Assembly: GCF_019749375.1 (NCBI RefSeq)
Contig: NZ_JACWFE010000009.1
Location: 186,001-250,000 of the forward strand
DNA: 64,000 bases
Direction of reading: 5' to 3'
Source: Bacillus sp. S/N-304-OC-R1
GTDB lineage: Bacteria > Bacillota > Bacilli > Bacillales > Cytobacillaceae
This document shows, piece by piece, positions 22,946 through 31,890 of this stretch. How positions within the stretch are numbered: position 1 is the first letter of the stretch; the number at the start of each line of letters is the position of its first letter. A program made the translations under genes and the position numbers. The notes below the pieces were generated by a model. It ran no database searches. It had not been told where the DNA came from and was given only the letters and a program-made list of their open reading frames with translations.

Positions 22946-23883
22946 CCACTCTCAAGATTGCTTGCCCAGTCTCTCGGGCGGTCCTCATCACGGATTTGGT
23001 CAATTGGTACAAATACTTCTAAATGGCGATACAGATTTACAAATTCAGCCGGAAGCAAACCGCCGAATTCTCCATCAAGATTTAGCTGCAATTTCTCGCT
23101 TGATTGCACTTTAATTCTATTCGCCTGTGTATAAATTACTTGCGGGTCGTTAATATGCTCCCCACGGACAGCCAATGTAGCGATTCGGATAAAATCAGCC
23201 AGGTTTGTCTTTTTTAAAATTAACAGCGAAAACAGCCCATCGTTGATCGACGAATCTGGAGCAAGCTTTTCAAATCCCCCTACTGAGTTCGTTAAACCAA
23301 CAAGAAAAAGCATGGCCTCTCCTTCAAAAAGCTTTCCATCATACTCAATTCTCACTTCTGTTGAACGGATAGATGGGAGCATTTCAATTCCCTTTAAATA
23401 GTAGGCCAGCTGTCCTAGCATCGTTTTCAGCTTGCTCGGAACTTCATAGGTTAGCTCTGTTAGCCTTCCTCCGCCGGCAATATTAATAAAATATCTATCA
23501 TTAATTCGTCCAATATCAACAGGAATTGTGTCGCCTTTAGCAATAATATCTGCTGCTGCTTCAATATCTCTCGGAATATGAAGGGCTCTTGCAAAGTCAT
23601 TTGTCGTTCCAACAGGAATAATTCCTAGCTTCGGACGGTATTCCTGCTCAGCCAGGCCATTTACGACCTCATTGATCGTGCCGTCTCCTCCGGCAGCTAC
23701 AACAAGATCATATTTACGTTTAACTGCAATTTTTGCTGCAGTCGTTGCATCTCCTGGGCCCGTTGTCGCATGGCAAGATGTCTCATAACCTGCTTTCTCA
23801 AGCTTTTGCAATACTTCCGCTAGATTCTTTTTGAAAATTTCCCGACCGGAAGTTGGATTATAAATAATTCTTGCTCTTTTCAT
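22927..23883 (-). CDS. dgkB: diacylglycerol kinase
   Basis: 318 residues starting MKRARIIYNPTSGREIFKK; the frame extends upstream but the family starts here. The GGDGTINEVVNGL motif, PVGTTNDFARAL and NLDGE mark a soluble DagK-family lipid kinase that recycles diacylglycerol from lipoteichoic acid synthesis back to phosphatidate. In B. subtilis (YerQ) it also neighbours the rlmCD homolog. Confidence 0.93.
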   Translation of the reverse strand: MKRARIIYNPTSGREIFKKNLAEVLQKLEKAGYETSCHATTGPGDATTAAKIAVKRKYDLVVAAGGDGTINEVVNGLAEQEYRPKLGIIPVGTTNDFARALHIPRDIEAAADIIAKGDTIPVDIGRINDRYFINIAGGGRLTELTYEVPSKLKTMLGQLAYYLKGIEMLPSIRSTEVRIEYDGKLFEGEAMLFLVGLTNSVGGFEKLAPDSSINDGLFSLLILKKTNLADFIRIATLAVRGEHINDPQVIYTQANRIKVQSSEKLQLNLDGEFGGLLPAEFVNLYRHLEVFVPIDQIRDEDRPRDWASNLESGEARSE

Positions 23884-24078
23884 ACCCATCATCCTATTAA
23901 TAAACTTTATGTTTGAATATCCGTTTTCTAATACCATTTAACATAATATCGAAAAGACTCCAACATATCAATTTTTTGCTAATCTGAAAATAGACCCATT
24001 TATTTTACGCATTCACCCATTTTTCCCAAAACTCATGAATATAAATCCTCTCTCATACTAATAGATGCTTATGATTTG

Positions 24079-24107
24079 AAAAAGATACCCGGATGATCCG
24101 GGTATCT
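24079..24107 (-). terminator. rho-independent terminator
   Basis: Perfect 10-bp stem GATACCCGGA / TCCGGGTATC followed by TTTTT on the minus strand, 20 bases after the gene at 24128-25066. It ends the ECF-sigma operon. Confidence 0.9.
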
Positions 24108-24127
24108 GCTATTTTGTGATTATCTCC

Positions 24128-25066
24128 TTATTCAATAGAATTTAAACTTACTTGGTAGCAATTCAAAATTTGAAGTTGATGAATTCCTTGACCATTTTGA
24201 TAAGTGGCTAGCTTAATAACTCCATTATCAAACTCATTGCCTTCTTCATCTGTTTGCTTCTCTTTTGTAATATTCCATTTGGCTAAATCCCCTTGAATTT
24301 CCTGAACTTCAGATGCAGTTACCTTCACATCACTGGAGTTCTGAATCTGAATAGAAAGATGGGAACTGCCATCAACAGCCCAATCACTATTGAGCGAGCG
24401 TGGTTTCAGGGATATTGAATTATCATTTCCGATGACTTCAAGCTTGACATGAGAAGGAATTAATATTGTTGCTGATAAGCTTCCAAATCGATTAAATGGA
24501 CCTAGTGATTCAATTGGGAAACCCTTCACATTCACATAAAGGGTATCGCCTTTTTCTTTTACTGACACATAATCATCTATGCCTGTGATCAGTTTTTCAT
24601 TTTTCCCTGATAAAGCACGATATGTACCAAACATCGTAATTTCATTTTCCTGCGTTCCTTCAATTGCAAGCGGAGACCGTTCTGTATTCACCACAACTCT
24701 TTGGATCTTGTCATTTATTTTCTGCTCCAAAGGGGGAAGTTCCATTGTTCTTTCTTCTCTTTGGAGAACATCATTAACCTTTTCCAATATTCCTGTCGAA
24801 CTCAAAATCGCAAATCCTATACCGACAGTTCCTAGAATGCCAACAAAGAAAATGCTTAGAAAATCATATTTTAATAGTGGTTTTTCCTGCTTAGATACTA
24901 GTAAAAATATTAAAATTTCGGCTCCAAGGACGACTAAAATGACTGGCCACCAAGACATCATGATATGCAACAGCTTGTAACCAAGGATTTGTGATAAAAG
25001 CAGAAAAATACCGAGCAAAAGGAGCGAAGCCCCCATAGAAAATGTACCAACACGCCAGGTTCTCAT
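24128..25066 (-). CDS. membrane protein with extracytoplasmic beta-rich domain
   Basis: 312 residues. Three transmembrane helices (about 9-28, 37-57, 68-90) resemble the LiaF/DUF5668-type membrane region. The remaining ~200 residues are beta-rich, with short repeated strands as in putative adhesin (DUF4097-like) domains. It is the last gene of the sigma/anti-sigma operon and is probably an envelope stress sensor or effector. The assignment is by topology only. Confidence 0.65.
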   Translation of the reverse strand: MRTWRVGTFSMGASLLLLGIFLLLSQILGYKLLHIMMSWWPVILVVLGAEILIFLLVSKQEKPLLKYDFLSIFFVGILGTVGIGFAILSSTGILEKVNDVLQREERTMELPPLEQKINDKIQRVVVNTERSPLAIEGTQENEITMFGTYRALSGKNEKLITGIDDYVSVKEKGDTLYVNVKGFPIESLGPFNRFGSLSATILIPSHVKLEVIGNDNSISLKPRSLNSDWAVDGSSHLSIQIQNSSDVKVTASEVQEIQGDLAKWNITKEKQTDEEGNEFDNGVIKLATYQNGQGIHQLQILNCYQVSLNSIE

Positions 25067-25124
25067 AATAAAAACCTCCTTACTATATAATAAATTGTCT
25101 TATTGATTTATTTTTCGCCTTAAT

Positions 25125-25160
25125 GAAAGCTCCAGGGATTCATTCAAAATCCCTGGCTGC
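25125..25160 (-). terminator. intra-operon hairpin
   Basis: 9-bp perfect stem CCAGGGATT / AATCCCTGG after the gene at 25171-26250, with a weak T-tract (CTTTC). Probably an attenuating terminator between the two membrane-protein genes. Confidence 0.5.
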
Positions 25161-25170
25161 CAACAGAAGC

Positions 25171-26250
25171 TTAATCCTCCGTCACTTCCACTTTTCGATC
25201 CTTTTTCCCCATCATCAGCTTCAATCCTCCGCCAATCAGGAGGATGCAGACAACGGCTGTTTGGAAATAACCCTCAAACCAGTAACGAATATCAACTTGA
25301 ATTAAATCCATCAGTAACGGCGATAAGACCGGCAGCAAAATATTCGTTGTTAAATAATACAGCCCCAGCAGCACAAGACCAATGCCGATCCATTTTTGGT
25401 GATTAAATAAATACGAAATAATCGGCATGTCCTCTAGTGGTTCTTCTTCGAATCTAGATGCTTTTTGTAAGCCATCAAAGAAGCTATAGAACCAGATAAT
25501 GGGGATTAAGAATAAGAAAATGCCTAACCTCAATACATCTAATATATAGATTGAGAATAGGAATGCGGCCATTAACTGAATTCCGCGACGCTGCAATCCG
25601 AGATAAAGATGACCAGCCCCAGGGAAAACGGATAGAAGAGTAGCAATCGTTTTACTCTTTTTACCATCTTCTCTGCGGGTTTCGAAGTCTTCTAAAATCG
25701 TGCGATCCACAAGCTGCTCCCCACGCTGCTTTCGATTTAATTGCTGAATAGCATCAAAAAATCCATAAACCCAAATGACTGGCAATATTGCCCAAAAGAT
25801 TAAAAACTCACTTCTATGTGTTAATACCGCTACAAAAAACACCATAACCGCTAAGCCCATAAAGGCAATTAATAGAGTAATTCCTCTGTTCATTAATCCA
25901 AGCTGAAAATGCCCAACCCCAGGGATAATAGATAATAGAATCGTGCGAAACCGTTCATATTCGATATCACTGCCAGGAGAAGGTGCTTCAGCACTTAGCT
26001 TTTCCTTTCGCTGCAGTACTTTTGAGGCGGTAATACCCGTATCAATAAGATTAACAATATATAGAAGCACTCCGACACATACGATAACTAGGGCAAATTC
26101 CTCAAAATTTACACTAAGTAACATTAAAGTAATCGCAATCAGGAAAAATTCCCCGAACATATAAGCTAAGCCCCGCAAAACCTTCCCTAAGTACATTAAT
26201 CCTCCACCAGGAAAGAATCCTAGCAAAAATGCGACAATTGGATTTTTCAT
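25171..26250 (-). CDS. multi-TM protein with three TM2-like repeats
   Basis: 359 residues, about ten hydrophobic segments. Three internal repeats share a pattern of small-residue turns before the helix: FFPGGGLMYLGKVLRGL, IIPGVGHFQLGLMNRGI and VFPGAGHLYLGLQRRGI, near residues 13, 110 and 208. This is the TM2/PGxGxxYLG signature in triplicate. A LiaI-like or DUF5668-like C-terminal segment follows. Its start overlaps the anti-sigma stop, so it belongs to the ECF operon. Function unknown. Confidence 0.7.
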   Translation of the reverse strand: MKNPIVAFLLGFFPGGGLMYLGKVLRGLAYMFGEFFLIAITLMLLSVNFEEFALVIVCVGVLLYIVNLIDTGITASKVLQRKEKLSAEAPSPGSDIEYERFRTILLSIIPGVGHFQLGLMNRGITLLIAFMGLAVMVFFVAVLTHRSEFLIFWAILPVIWVYGFFDAIQQLNRKQRGEQLVDRTILEDFETRREDGKKSKTIATLLSVFPGAGHLYLGLQRRGIQLMAAFLFSIYILDVLRLGIFLFLIPIIWFYSFFDGLQKASRFEEEPLEDMPIISYLFNHQKWIGIGLVLLGLYYLTTNILLPVLSPLLMDLIQVDIRYWFEGYFQTAVVCILLIGGGLKLMMGKKDRKVEVTED

Positions 26251-26726
26251 TATTTACCAGCCTCCTTGCTTTTTTTCTCTAATGAATCCATCCAGGCAAA
26301 GGTTTTATCCACAATTCCTTCTGTGATCGATGTCCTTTTTTCCTGGAAGCTTGGTTTTTGAAGAGCTACTGTATATTGGGTGATTGACTGGAATACACCA
26401 GTTGACATTAAAAGGATGGTCATGACCGCTGCAATGGAATAGTGAAAGATCGCCGTTTGATAGAATGGTCTGCTCCTTTTCTTCTTCTCTGTTGCGGCTT
26501 TCAGTACAGGTGGCTTGCTCTCAGCAATTTGCGCCATAATTAAATCTGTAAATCCAGATTCATTCTCAATTTCAGGCAGATCTTCCTCCGCTTCTGCCAC
26601 CGCATCAAGGTACAAAGTTAAGCATTGGTCACAAGTATACAGATGATTCTCATACTCCTCCCGAACGTCTTGAGTCATTTCATTATTCACGTATTTCATC
26701 CATTCTTCTTTCGAATAATGTGTCAT
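26250..26726 (-). CDS. zinc-finger anti-sigma factor
   Basis: 158 residues. N-terminal zinc anti-sigma domain (HLYTCDQC, with His and two Cys, about 27-35), linker, one transmembrane helix (about 96-116) and an extracytoplasmic C-terminus. It should hold the cognate ECF sigma factor at the membrane until stress triggers release. Overlaps the sigma gene by four bases. Confidence 0.85.
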   Translation of the reverse strand: MTHYSKEEWMKYVNNEMTQDVREEYENHLYTCDQCLTLYLDAVAEAEEDLPEIENESGFTDLIMAQIAESKPPVLKAATEKKKRSRPFYQTAIFHYSIAAVMTILLMSTGVFQSITQYTVALQKPSFQEKRTSITEGIVDKTFAWMDSLEKKSKEAGK

Positions 26727-27268
26727 GAAAAATCATCCTCCTTCCAATGCTTCCTCATCCAAGTACGGGCACGGTAGAGCTTCGTCTCAATTGTTTTAAT
26801 TCCGACATTTTGTTCCTCAGCCATTTGCCCATACGTTTTTTCTGCAATATAGAAATCGTAAATAACATGTCGATAATTTTCAGGCATCTCATGCAATTTT
26901 TCCCGAATACGAAACACTTTTTCTTTATGAATAAGCTCTGTCTCAACACTTTCCTTTGGTGTTCCCAAAGTACTGTATTCTGCCAAATCTATTATATCTT
27001 CTTGAAGCCGATTTCGCTTTCTCTTTACATCAATGGCATGATTTACGGCAATTCTTGTTATCCATGTTTTAAAGCCTTGATTTTCATATTGGGAGAGAGA
27101 GGTATAAATCTTGATAAATACTTCTTGTGTAGCGTCCTCTGCTTCTTTTTGGTCTCGCAATACCGCATAGATCGTCCGGAACAAATCACTGCGATACTTC
27201 TCAACCAATAACCGGAAGGCATGGTCGTTACCGCTTTTTACTTTTTGGATAAGAACTTGGTCGCTAAT
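26723..27268 (-). CDS. ECF sigma factor, probable ATT start
   Basis: About 181 residues. Region 2 (AFRLLVEKYRSDLFRTIYAVLRD, DATQEVFIKIYTSL, FKTWITRIAVNHAIDVKRK) and region 4 (MPENYRHVIYDFYIAEKTYGQMAEEQNVGIKTIETKLYRAR, in parts) are complete. The only good ribosome site, GGGGGGAG, points to ATT at 27266-27268, giving a product beginning with the family-like (I)SDQVLIQKVKSG. A GTG at 27298 would add ten residues (EAVRKGGRA) encoded by the ribosome site itself. Four-gene operon with the anti-sigma and two membrane proteins. Confidence 0.85.
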   Translation of the reverse strand: MSDQVLIQKVKSGNDHAFRLLVEKYRSDLFRTIYAVLRDQKEAEDATQEVFIKIYTSLSQYENQGFKTWITRIAVNHAIDVKRKRNRLQEDIIDLAEYSTLGTPKESVETELIHKEKVFRIREKLHEMPENYRHVIYDFYIAEKTYGQMAEEQNVGIKTIETKLYRARTWMRKHWKEDDFS

Positions 27269-27370
27269 CGCTCTCCCCCCCTTTCTGACAGCTTCCACCC
27301 TAATAGACGAAGCCTATCCATCAAACCCCTACACTAAAAATAATTTTTTTTAAGAAATTATAGCGTTACA

Positions 27371-27405
27371 TGAAAAAACGCCTGGAATCATTGATCCAAG
27401 CGTCA
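27371..27405 (-). terminator. rho-independent terminator
   Basis: Minus-strand stem ACGCTTGGA / TCCAGGCGT followed by TTTTT, just downstream of the 63-residue membrane gene. Confidence 0.85.
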
Positions 27406-27414
27406 TTGAAAATA

Positions 27415-27606
27415 TTAAAAGATCCAAATATATAATGCAAGCGCGAAAAATGATATTAATATGGTAAATGAATAAATAACAGTCAAATTTCTGGTGTTGC
27501 GCTTTGAAGATTTTCTATAGTTTGGGTCCCCTTTCGATATCACAATAATTGTAGAGACCACCGCAATAACAGTTAAGACAATCACAAACAAAATGGCTGC
27601 CTTCAT
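27415..27606 (-). CDS. small two-helix membrane protein
   Basis: 63 residues, ATG after GGGGGGAGATTTCA. Hydrophobic helices at about 3-24 and 43-63 separated by a basic loop (KSSKRNTRN). No family recognised. It has its own terminator and precedes plsY divergently. Confidence 0.65.
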   Translation of the reverse strand: MKAAILFVIVLTVIAVVSTIIVISKGDPNYRKSSKRNTRNLTVIYSFTILISFFALALYIWIF

Positions 27607-27702
27607 TGAAATCTCCCCCCTATATTTATAGTTTATTAACCTATCATACAGAATTCACCGATTCTTTCACGTTGAAAATTCTCGCGCAATGAAGAAACTT
27701 CC

Positions 27703-27712
27703 ATGGTAAAAT
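27703..27712 (+). promoter_or_regulatory. extended -10 of plsY
   Basis: ATGGTAAAAT, matching TGnTAnAAT, 67 bases ahead of the plsY start. No convincing -35. Confidence 0.45.
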
Positions 27713-27778
27713 AAGATCAACCGTTTTCACCCAAGTTTGGAAGCCACTCACTATTATTTTCCCATAAAGGATGATGAG

Positions 27779-28405
27779 ATGACAATCATACTGTTTATCG
27801 TTGCCTATCTAATTGGTTCTTTTCCAACTGCACTTATCGTTGGCAGGCTTGCTTTTAATATAGATATACGCGAGCATGGCAGCAACAATCCGGGAGCCAC
27901 CAATACTTTAAGAGTTCTTGGAAAAAAAGCTGCTATTATTGTACTGCTTATCGATGTTGGAAAAGGAGCATTAGCTGCTAATCTTCCTGTTTTATTAGGA
28001 TTGGAAATAGATTCATTATTAATTGGACTTGCTGCTGTATTTGGGCATTGCTTCCCTATTTTTGCAGGCTTTCGCGGGGGAAAGGCCATTGCGACGACGG
28101 CCGGGGTCCTGATTGCCGCAAATATTTGGATGTTTTTTGCCGCGTATTTAGCTTTTTTCCTAGTTATATATATTTCGAAATATGTATATTATGGTTCCAT
28201 TTCAGTTGGATTAGCACTTCTTATTTATTCTTTTTTCACACCGAACCGTGAGGATGAACTTATCTTTTCTATTTTTCTATTATTTTTAATTTACCTGCAT
28301 CGATCTAATATTCACAATCATTTCCATAAGCGTGAACCAAAAATTAACGACAAATCACTTAAAGATGATCGAATTCCGCCAAAGAATAACGCAAAACGGG
28401 CATAG
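27779..28405 (+). CDS. plsY: glycerol-3-phosphate acyltransferase PlsY
   Basis: 208 residues from the ATG at 27779 (after GGATGATGAG); the in-frame extension to 27737 lacks a ribosome site. It has the PlsY motifs (GSFPTALIVGR, SNNPGATNTLRVLGKK, GHCFPIFAGFRGGKAIAT) and five membrane helices. It transfers acyl groups from acyl-phosphate to sn-glycerol-3-phosphate, the first step of phospholipid synthesis. The charged C-terminal tail after ~190 is longer than usual. Confidence 0.93.
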   Translation: MTIILFIVAYLIGSFPTALIVGRLAFNIDIREHGSNNPGATNTLRVLGKKAAIIVLLIDVGKGALAANLPVLLGLEIDSLLIGLAAVFGHCFPIFAGFRGGKAIATTAGVLIAANIWMFFAAYLAFFLVIYISKYVYYGSISVGLALLIYSFFTPNREDELIFSIFLLFLIYLHRSNIHNHFHKREPKINDKSLKDDRIPPKNNAKRA

Positions 28406-28417
28406 ACTGTCTCATGG

Positions 28418-28450
28418 AAAAGACCGAATACTGAAATTCGGTCTCTTTCT
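28418..28450. terminator. bidirectional terminator
   Basis: AGACCGAAT / ATTCGGTCT with loop ACTGAA, CTTTCTTT on the plus side, between convergent plsY and the phosphoesterase gene. Confidence 0.8.
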
Positions 28451-29200
28451 TTACCCCTTCGCCCCATAAGCCCCCCTGTATTTTGCTTCACGGAGCTCAA
28501 GCGCATATGCCTCTAGATTGGGCAGCCCCATCTCCTTCGCAATCGCGATCTCTTTCTCGATATCATATGGAATCCGGATAATTTCAATCGAAAAAGGAGA
28601 AGGCTTTGCAGATAAATACTCTCCATGAAGAATGGTATAAGTGGCTTGGGGAATATCTAATGAATTCCCAACACTTCCCGCATTAAAAAGTATTTTTTGC
28701 GGCCTCACCGGCTCAATTAACGCCGCATGGATATCCCCATATCCAACGACATCAGGCAATATCCCCTGGTGAGTTATTTTCTCGGTATTATCAAACATCG
28801 CAAGCTTTTCTTCATAAGAATCCCGCATTGGAACGACCCGATGGTACACACTTTTTGCAGAAGCATGAAATAGTCTGACATACTTACCGCTCATATAAAA
28901 ATCATGATGAAATGGCAATGTGCTTAAATAATCAAGTGAACCCTTGCTGAGCTGAGCCTTATACCAATTCACCTCTTCGATTTCAGCTGGCTTCTGAATA
29001 AAATCATCCCAGTTCCCTAGAACGACTACTTCACAAATATCTCGAATACGCTCAACGGCTCTTTGCGAATTGGGTCCTTTTCCGACTAAATCACCTAAAC
29101 AAAAGATCGTATCAATTCCTCTAGCCTTAATATCATCTAATACGGCCTCTAAAGCCGTTATATTTCCATGAATATCTGAAATGACCGCTATGCTTCCCAT
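28451..29200 (-). CDS. metallophosphoesterase
   Basis: 249 residues from the ATG after AGGAGGGCAG. It has the calcineurin-like motifs DIHGN (near 10), GDLVGKGP (near 35), GNWDD (GNxD/H, near 62), and GYGDIHAA plus NAGSVGN in the C-terminal half. The substrate is not evident; relatives in Firmicutes act on diverse phosphodiesters. Confidence 0.88.
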   Translation of the reverse strand: MGSIAVISDIHGNITALEAVLDDIKARGIDTIFCLGDLVGKGPNSQRAVERIRDICEVVVLGNWDDFIQKPAEIEEVNWYKAQLSKGSLDYLSTLPFHHDFYMSGKYVRLFHASAKSVYHRVVPMRDSYEEKLAMFDNTEKITHQGILPDVVGYGDIHAALIEPVRPQKILFNAGSVGNSLDIPQATYTILHGEYLSAKPSPFSIEIIRIPYDIEKEIAIAKEMGLPNLEAYALELREAKYRGAYGAKG

Positions 29201-29302
29201 GGGCTGCCCTCCTAACATTTTTTAATACTTCTCCATCTTTTCTGATATCCCCTTTATTTTTTCACATTATATGAAAAGTTGTTTTTTTCTACTATTGTAT
29301 AT

Positions 29303-29312
29303 ATGGTAAAAT
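29303..29312 (+). promoter_or_regulatory. extended -10 of ppaC
   Basis: ATGGTAAAAT, 50 bases ahead of the ppaC start, preceded by a T-rich tract. Confidence 0.45.
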
Positions 29313-29361
29313 AACAACAGGCTTTTACCGCCATTAATTTACTTAATCAAGGAGAAGGATT

Positions 29362-30294
29362 ATGTCTAAAGTATTTATTTTCGGTCATAAAAACCCTGAT
29401 ACAGATTCCATTTGTTCCGCACTAGCATATGCAGAGTTAAAAACTAAATTAGGTGTAGATGCTGAGCCTATCCGTTTAGGACAAGTCAATGCTGAAACAC
29501 AATTTGCACTTGATACGTTCAAGGTGGAAGCACCGCGACTCGTTGAAGCTGTTTCAAAGGAAGTTAGCGAGGTTATTCTTGTTGACCATAATGAATTTCA
29601 ACAAAGTGCAGAGGATATTCGTGATGTGAAAATTCTAGAAGTAATCGACCACCACCGTATTGCCAACTTTGAAACAAGCGATCCTTTATACTACCGTGCT
29701 GAACCGGTTGGCTGTACAGCTACAATTTTGAAAAAGATCTACAAGGAAAACTCCGTTGAAATTAGTAAAGAAACAGCTGGCTTAATGCTTTCAGCTATTA
29801 TCTCTGACTCTTTACTGTTCAAATCTCCTACTTGCACAGAGGAAGATGTAGCAGCAGCACGCGAACTTGCTGAAATTGCAGGCGTTAATCCAGAGGAATA
29901 TGGATTAGCAATGCTTAAAGCAGGCGCTGACCTTAGCGATAAAACAATTGACGAGCTAATTTCTCTTGATGCTAAGGAATTCCAAATGGGCAACTACAAA
30001 ACTGAAATTGCTCAAGTCAATGCAGTAGATTTAAATGATGTTTTAAGCCGTCAGGACGAGCTTGAAGCAAAACTTTCTGAAGTAGTAAAAAATAAAGAAC
30101 TAGATTTGTTCCTATTTGTTCTAACTGATATTTTAAACAATGATTCTGTAGCGATCGCGGTTGGAAATGAAACAGCAGCCGTTGAGGAAGCATACAATGT
30201 TAAACTTGAAAACAACCGTGCTCTCTTAAAAGGCGTTGTTTCCCGCAAGAAGCAAATCGTTCCTGGATTAACAAAAGCTTTAACTGAAAAGTAA
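29362..30294 (+). CDS. ppaC: manganese-dependent inorganic pyrophosphatase
   Basis: 310 residues, family length. DHH-family class II PPase motifs: [13 protein letters not shown] at 8-20, DHNE near 75, DHHRIANFE (DHH) near 97, and the C-terminal DHHA2 SRKKQIVP. It hydrolyses PPi to drive biosynthesis. ATG after AAGGAGAAGG. Confidence 0.96.
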   Translation: MSKVFIFGHKNPDTDSICSALAYAELKTKLGVDAEPIRLGQVNAETQFALDTFKVEAPRLVEAVSKEVSEVILVDHNEFQQSAEDIRDVKILEVIDHHRIANFETSDPLYYRAEPVGCTATILKKIYKENSVEISKETAGLMLSAIISDSLLFKSPTCTEEDVAAARELAEIAGVNPEEYGLAMLKAGADLSDKTIDELISLDAKEFQMGNYKTEIAQVNAVDLNDVLSRQDELEAKLSEVVKNKELDLFLFVLTDILNNDSVAIAVGNETAAVEEAYNVKLENNRALLKGVVSRKKQIVPGLTKALTEK

Positions 30295-30305
30295 AAGTAC
30301 GAAAA

Positions 30306-30356
30306 AAAGGGCTTTCCAGAAAGTAAGTTTCGGCTAACTTTCTGGAGGCCCTTTTG
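30306..30356 (+). terminator. terminator of ppaC
   Basis: Two-part stem AAGGGC...CCAGAAAGT / ACTTTCTGG...GCCCTT followed by TTGTT. Confidence 0.85.
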
Positions 30357-30374
30357 TTAGATTTAAACTCAGTT

Positions 30375-30790
30375 TAACGGACAGCTTTCCTTGAGTTTCC
30401 TCTGTTCCTGTCCGATAAAGCCAGATATTGGACAACTTTCTTTGAGTTTCCTCTGTTCCTGTTCGATAAAGCCAGATATCGGACAACTTCTCTAGATTTC
30501 CCTCTATACCTGTCCAATAAATCCAGATATCGGACAACTTCTCTAGATTTCCCTCTATACTTGTCCAATAAATCCAGATACCGGACAGCTTCTCTAGATT
30601 TCCTCTATACCTGTCCAATAAACCCGGATATCGGACAGCTTCTCTAGATTTTCCTCTATATCTGTCCAATAAACCCAAATATCGGACAAACTCCCCTTGA
30701 TTTCGATCTACCTTGGCCGATAAACCCGGATATTGGACAATCTCTCCTGAGTTTCCCCGTTTCCTGTCCGATAAACTCGATCCTTTATCC
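30375..30790. repeat. tandem array B, 51-bp unit, about eight copies
   Basis: The landmark GGACA recurs at 30379, 30430, 30481, 30532, 30583, 30633, 30684 and 30735, spacing 51 (once 50). Units carry CTCTAGATTTCCTCTATACCTG and TCCAATAAACCC. It fills the gap between convergent ppaC and the nitronate monooxygenase gene. Because 51 is divisible by three, long repetitive ORFs appear; they are spurious. Confidence 0.92.
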
Positions 30791-30805
30791 TGTCAAAGTG
30801 CTCTA

Positions 30806-31879
30806 TCAAAGTTTTCCATAATCTTTAATTAATCGCTCCATCAATTCCCTCACAGTGGTCTCCTTCGCAAGTCGAACCCCTTGCCCTGCCCACAGTGACA
30901 TATAGTCCGGATTATTTAATTGAGCAGCCTGCTTTCGAATCAATCCTGTTAAATCATTTTGAACCGGGAATGGAAGAACTTGTTTTTCGCTATTATTCAT
31001 ATCCCCAATAAAACGGTTTTTTATTCCCCTGGCCAATTTACCTGAAAAAGCTTTAGTAAGTGTTGTCTGCTCTTCTGTGCTATTCAATATGGCATTCTTG
31101 TAAACATGGTGAGTCCCACTTTCCTTACAAGTTAGAAAGGCTGTGCCTAACTGTACACCTTTAGCTCCAAGAAGAAAGGCAGCGGCTATTCCTCTAGCAT
31201 CCATTATTCCCCCTGCAGCAATAACAGGAACTTTAACAGCATCCGCTACTTGAGGGATGAGAGCCATTAACCCAATTAATCCAGCACCTTCCTCATGAAA
31301 GGTTCCACGATGACCTCCTGCCTCGCTCCCTTGTGCTACGATCATATCAACACCAGATTTTTCTAACTCTATCGCCTCTTTTACATTGGTAGCTGTCCCT
31401 ATAATGACTATGCCTTGATTCTTCAATTCCTTTATAACTTCATCGCTAGGAATGCCGAATGTAAAACTGCATACCGGAACCTTTAGCTTCAGAACAACCT
31501 CGACTTGCTTTTCATAAAGGGCTGTATAATCTTGTTTAACCCCCTGATTACTGTCATTAATCCCTAATTCATTTTTAAATGTTAATAAAGCATTCTGCGC
31601 TTCAGCATATTCTTCCTCTGAATATTCAATATTTTGATTTGGCACAAACAAATTAATCCCAAACGGTTTGCTTGTTAACAGTCGGATTTCTTGAATGGAC
31701 TGTTCCATTTCCTCAGGAGACATGTAACCAGCACCTATATTTCCAAGCCCTCCGAAGTTTGATGTTTCACTTACTAACTTTGATGTTGTTATCCCGCCTG
31801 CCATCGGTGCTTGAAAGATCGGATAGGAAATGCCCAGTTTTTCCGTTATCTCATTTTGCTTCCATTCCACAGCACGCAC
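30806..31879 (-). CDS. nitronate monooxygenase (NMO family)
   Basis: About 355 residues. FMN-dependent TIM barrel with PIFQAPMAGGITT near the start, GSEAGGHRGTF around 190 and AAGGIMDARGIAAAFLLGAKGVQLGTAFL (in parts), as in 2-nitropropane dioxygenase/FabK relatives. It oxidises nitronates such as propionate 3-nitronate. The start is either the GTG at 31879 or the GTG three codons in; AAAGGA is upstream of both. Confidence 0.88.
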   Translation of the reverse strand: MRAVEWKQNEITEKLGISYPIFQAPMAGGITTSKLVSETSNFGGLGNIGAGYMSPEEMEQSIQEIRLLTSKPFGINLFVPNQNIEYSEEEYAEAQNALLTFKNELGINDSNQGVKQDYTALYEKQVEVVLKLKVPVCSFTFGIPSDEVIKELKNQGIVIIGTATNVKEAIELEKSGVDMIVAQGSEAGGHRGTFHEEGAGLIGLMALIPQVADAVKVPVIAAGGIMDARGIAAAFLLGAKGVQLGTAFLTCKESGTHHVYKNAILNSTEEQTTLTKAFSGKLARGIKNRFIGDMNNSEKQVLPFPVQNDLTGLIRKQAAQLNNPDYMSLWAGQGVRLAKETTVRELMERLIKDYGKL

Positions 31880-31890
31880 ATCCTTTAGAT

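Noticed and set aside
30334..30678. Repetitive ORFs (YRG, KSREVVRYL patterns) on the minus strand
   Set aside because: They are reading frames through the 51-bp tandem array; 51 is divisible by three, so stops are avoided by chance. No ribosome sites.
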